From: JANXAZ01 sp037446605
Lineage (GTDB): Bacteria > Pseudomonadota > Alphaproteobacteria > Geminicoccales > Geminicoccaceae
Assembly (NCBI GenBank): GCA_037446605.1
Contig: JBBIIE010000038.1
Location: forward strand, 1 to 23,730
Reading direction: 5' to 3'
DNA length: 23,730 nt
In this document: in pieces, positions 21,808 to 23,730 of the stretch
Position numbering within the stretch: position 1 is the stretch's first letter
Layout: every line of letters begins with the position of its first letter
Position numbers and translations under genes: made by a program
The notes under the pieces: model-generated
The model's input: only the letters and a program-made list of their open reading frames with translations
Database searches by the model: none
What the model was told of the DNA's origin: nothing

Positions 21808-22797
21808 TCAGACGCATTCGCCCGGGAGAACGTTCTTGAACTTCCCGATCGACACGATCGCGGCGCGGAAGACGGCGACGACCCCGAGCCCAGCCAGATC
21901 CCGAGGCTCGCCCAGACCGGGATGACCGAGCAGCGCTCGGATCGCGGCGAGCGTGGCGGGCTCCTTCCAGATCGGCCAAGCCAACACCGGCTCGGGACCG
22001 GTGCGCAAGCAACCCGGGATCGTCGGTGCGCGATCGGGCCCGGTTCGGTCGGCCACGACCGGCAGGATCGAAAGGCCGATCGCCGCCAGACGGTTGGCGC
22101 CGAGCTCGGTGCCCAACTTGAAGCTCCTGTCGGTCGGATCCCCCGCCATCAGCGCTTGACGAGCCGTCTCGTTCGGATCCCAGCGGAACGTGTTCGTGGC
22201 GTCGTCGTCGCGGTCCCAGGGTTCGAACAGGGCGGTCTCGAGATTGCGTTCACCGTCCTCGTCAGGCAGCCGCCCACCCTCGGCTTCCGCGGGAACGGAC
22301 GGCCGGAATGGCACCGTTGCGAGCCGGGGCAGGAAGTCCTGATGCCCCTGGCCGGAAAGGAGGCACAGGGGTGTGGGTGTGGATGCGACGGCCGATCCCT
22401 TCTCCCTCCGGATCTGGTCCGTCGCGATCGCCGCGAGGATGTCGAGGCGAGGTCGGTCGGCCGCGCGCACCGCCTGTTCGGCGAGCTGGCGATAGGCCTC
22501 GGGCTCGAAGTCCGGCATCTTCCGACCGTCGAAACGGTAAGCCTCTCGGAAGACGGCGATCCCCTTCTCGAGCCGTGCGCAGAGCATGGCCCGATCGACC
22601 TCGCGCGCCAGGTGGAGGACCGGACGCCAAGGCGGCGGGTCGAGTCGCCACGACACTCTGGGCCACCAGCGCGCATCCTGGGGAGCTTCGCGGTCGGCCT
22701 CCTCGAGGCTGCGCAACAGCCCGAGGAGGGCGAGGAACGCCAGCCAATTGTCGGGTTCGAGCCCGTCGAGCCGATGGCAACGGGCGGCGGCGTTCAC
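21808..22797 (-). CDS. Type I-G CRISPR-associated protein, Cas3-extension-like
   Basis: A 329-residue protein starting from GTG at 22797. Near the N-terminus, LDGLEPDNWLAFLALLGLLR is a motif I associate with the Cas3-extension/Cas8-like family of type I-G (former I-U) CRISPR systems. Later landmarks are FDGRKMPDFEPEAY, DILAAIATDQI, STPLCLLSGQGHQDFL-like sequence (TPTPLCLLSGQGHQDFL), ALFEPWDRDDDATNTFRWDP and a terminal GVVAVFRAAIVSIGKFK. The pattern SGQGHQ..L..FRWDP recurs in this family. It may help Cas3 or Cascade at the target; its biochemistry is not established. Its GTG overlaps the cas3 stop by 4 bp (GTGA), with GGGGAAGG upstream, so the pair is tightly coupled. It is the last gene of the operon on this side. 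The family name is from memory and should be checked; that it is a cas gene is well supported by its position. Confidence 0.68.
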   Translation of the reverse strand: MNAAARCHRLDGLEPDNWLAFLALLGLLRSLEEADREAPQDARWWPRVSWRLDPPPWRPVLHLAREVDRAMLCARLEKGIAVFREAYRFDGRKMPDFEPEAYRQLAEQAVRAADRPRLDILAAIATDQIRREKGSAVASTPTPLCLLSGQGHQDFLPRLATVPFRPSVPAEAEGGRLPDEDGERNLETALFEPWDRDDDATNTFRWDPNETARQALMAGDPTDRSFKLGTELGANRLAAIGLSILPVVADRTGPDRAPTIPGCLRTGPEPVLAWPIWKEPATLAAIRALLGHPGLGEPRDLAGLGVVAVFRAAIVSIGKFKNVLPGECV

Positions 22798-23730
22798 CTG
22801 CCTTCCCCGAACAGCTCGGCCTCGGACGCCCGATGGTCGGCGAGGCGCAGCACGGCCTCGAGCCGAGCGAGCTCCCAAGGACCGTATCGATTGCAGAGCT
22901 CTGCGAAAAGGCCGGGCCAGTCGTGTCCCTGCCAATCGAAGGCCAAGGATCGAGGTCCGGGACCGGGCGGCAATTCCACGCTGGCACCGCAGGGAGCCGG
23001 CATCTGCCGAAGCGTCGCATCCGCCGGGTCGGCATGTGGAAAGAGGGGGCGCCCGTGACCGTGATGGGTACCGATCAGCCAGAGGACGAGTGTCGGATCG
23101 TGCGCGTCCGCGAGGCGGCCCGAGGCGAGGGCCAAGCGGACCGAGAGTGCTTCGTGGCGCCAATGGGGAGGAAGACCCGTGGCGGCTGCTGGCCGGGCCG
23201 GGCGACGGCCCGATTTGGCAAGGAGTGGCACCGTCTCGTCCGGGTCGGAGCCCAGCGGGTCGTCCTCGCGTAGCCAGGCCTGGAAGCGGGGGTCGGCTTT
23301 GCCGAGATCGTGTAAATGGCCGGCCAGTCGGAGATCCTCCTTCAGTTGACAGGGCAAGCCACCCCGCTCGGCGAATTCGGCCGCTCGCTCGGCGACGTGC
23401 CGGGCATGCGCCCCGAGTTCGACGGCGACACCTGCCGTCGAGCCTTCGCGATCGTCTTCGCTCGCGGCTTCCGCAGCGGTCGGACCTCCGTCGAGCCCGA
23501 GCGGTGCCACGAAAAGGGCCCCACGCGGTCGTTGATCGTCGTCGCGGCCGTAGAGATCGAGATCGACCAGCACGCGGCCTCGGCGAGCCCGGTCCAACCG
23601 AGCGAGGTCCTGCCGCAGCCGGTCCGGCAGGGGCAGACCCGACAGCGTGTCGCGGAGATCCCGCCAACCGGAACCTTCGAGGCCGCTCAGCATGTCGGCC
23701 AAACGCTCGGGCGAGACGGCCTCGCCGAGC
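22794..23730 (-). CDS. cas3: Cas3 C-terminal part with HD nuclease domain (type I-G-like), cut by window edge
   Basis: The frame is open to the right window edge, so only the last 312 or so residues are seen. They contain a complete Cas3-type HD nuclease: HARHVAERAAEF, HLHDLGKADPRFQAWL (HDLGK at 23298-23312), HWRHEALSVRLAL, LIGTHHGHGRP and LRLADHRASE, giving all the metal-binding His/Asp residues. Cas3 degrades target DNA recruited by Cascade. An HD domain at the C-terminus, after the helicase, is the arrangement of subtype I-G (formerly I-U); most type I Cas3 proteins have it at the N-terminus. The helicase part and the other cas genes must lie past 23730. The residues before the HD domain (RGALFVAPLGLDGG) fit the link from the helicase. 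Confidence 0.85.
   Translation of the reverse strand, partial: LGEAVSPERLADMLSGLEGSGWRDLRDTLSGLPLPDRLRQDLARLDRARRGRVLVDLDLYGRDDDQRPRGALFVAPLGLDGGPTAAEAASEDDREGSTAGVAVELGAHARHVAERAAEFAERGGLPCQLKEDLRLAGHLHDLGKADPRFQAWLREDDPLGSDPDETVPLLAKSGRRPARPAAATGLPPHWRHEALSVRLALASGRLADAHDPTLVLWLIGTHHGHGRPLFPHADPADATLRQMPAPCGASVELPPGPGPRSLAFDWQGHDWPGLFAELCNRYGPWELARLEAVLRLADHRASEAELFGEGR

Overview
The window is a very GC-rich, densely packed stretch of a bacterial chromosome. A FzlA-type GST-fold protein (a cell-division factor of Alphaproteobacteria), sugar ABC importers, twin-arginine secreted proteins and queG point to an alphaproteobacterium, probably of the Rhodospirillales/Geminicoccales kind. The lineage is inferred from protein style; no rRNA marker is present. 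I see no rRNA, tRNA, insertion sequence or CRISPR array.

Layout. 1-1174 (minus): the end of a PotD-like polyamine/opine-type ABC importer operon (binding protein, then the first codons of a permease). 1273-2139 (minus): an NAD-dependent epimerase-like SDR. 2228-3313 (plus): a CARF-RelE fusion resembling the cyclic-oligoadenylate-activated CRISPR mRNA interferases of the Cami1 type, with no cas10 in view. 3462-6912: housekeeping and metabolic genes (secreted cupin, queG, fzlA, a Gfo/Idh/MocA dehydrogenase). 6926-7408: a DUF29 gene.

7452-17718 is a two-armed catabolic locus built around a divergent promoter region at 11519-11658. The minus arm encodes a Tat-exported sugar-type binding protein, two permeases and a beta-hydroxyacid dehydrogenase. 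The plus arm encodes an SDR dehydrogenase, a second beta-hydroxyacid dehydrogenase, a dienelactone-hydrolase-like enzyme, a molybdenum hydroxylase large subunit and a Tat-exported serine hydrolase. Together they look like uptake plus oxidative and hydrolytic breakdown of a substrate I cannot name. The importer ATPase and the iron-sulfur and FAD subunits of the Mo-enzyme are not in the window. NIPSNAP and lpdA genes follow.

19626-23730 has a different character. It holds a frameshifted gene with a 33-bp tandem repeat, a GTG-started EVE/PUA-like + HNH nuclease that looks like a modification-dependent restriction enzyme, about 500 bp of gene-free DNA with two hairpins, and the 3' end of what looks like a type I-G CRISPR-Cas operon (a Cas3-extension-like protein and the C-terminal HD nuclease domain of Cas3, cut by the window edge). 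With the CARF-RelE gene at the other end, defence genes flank a metabolic island.
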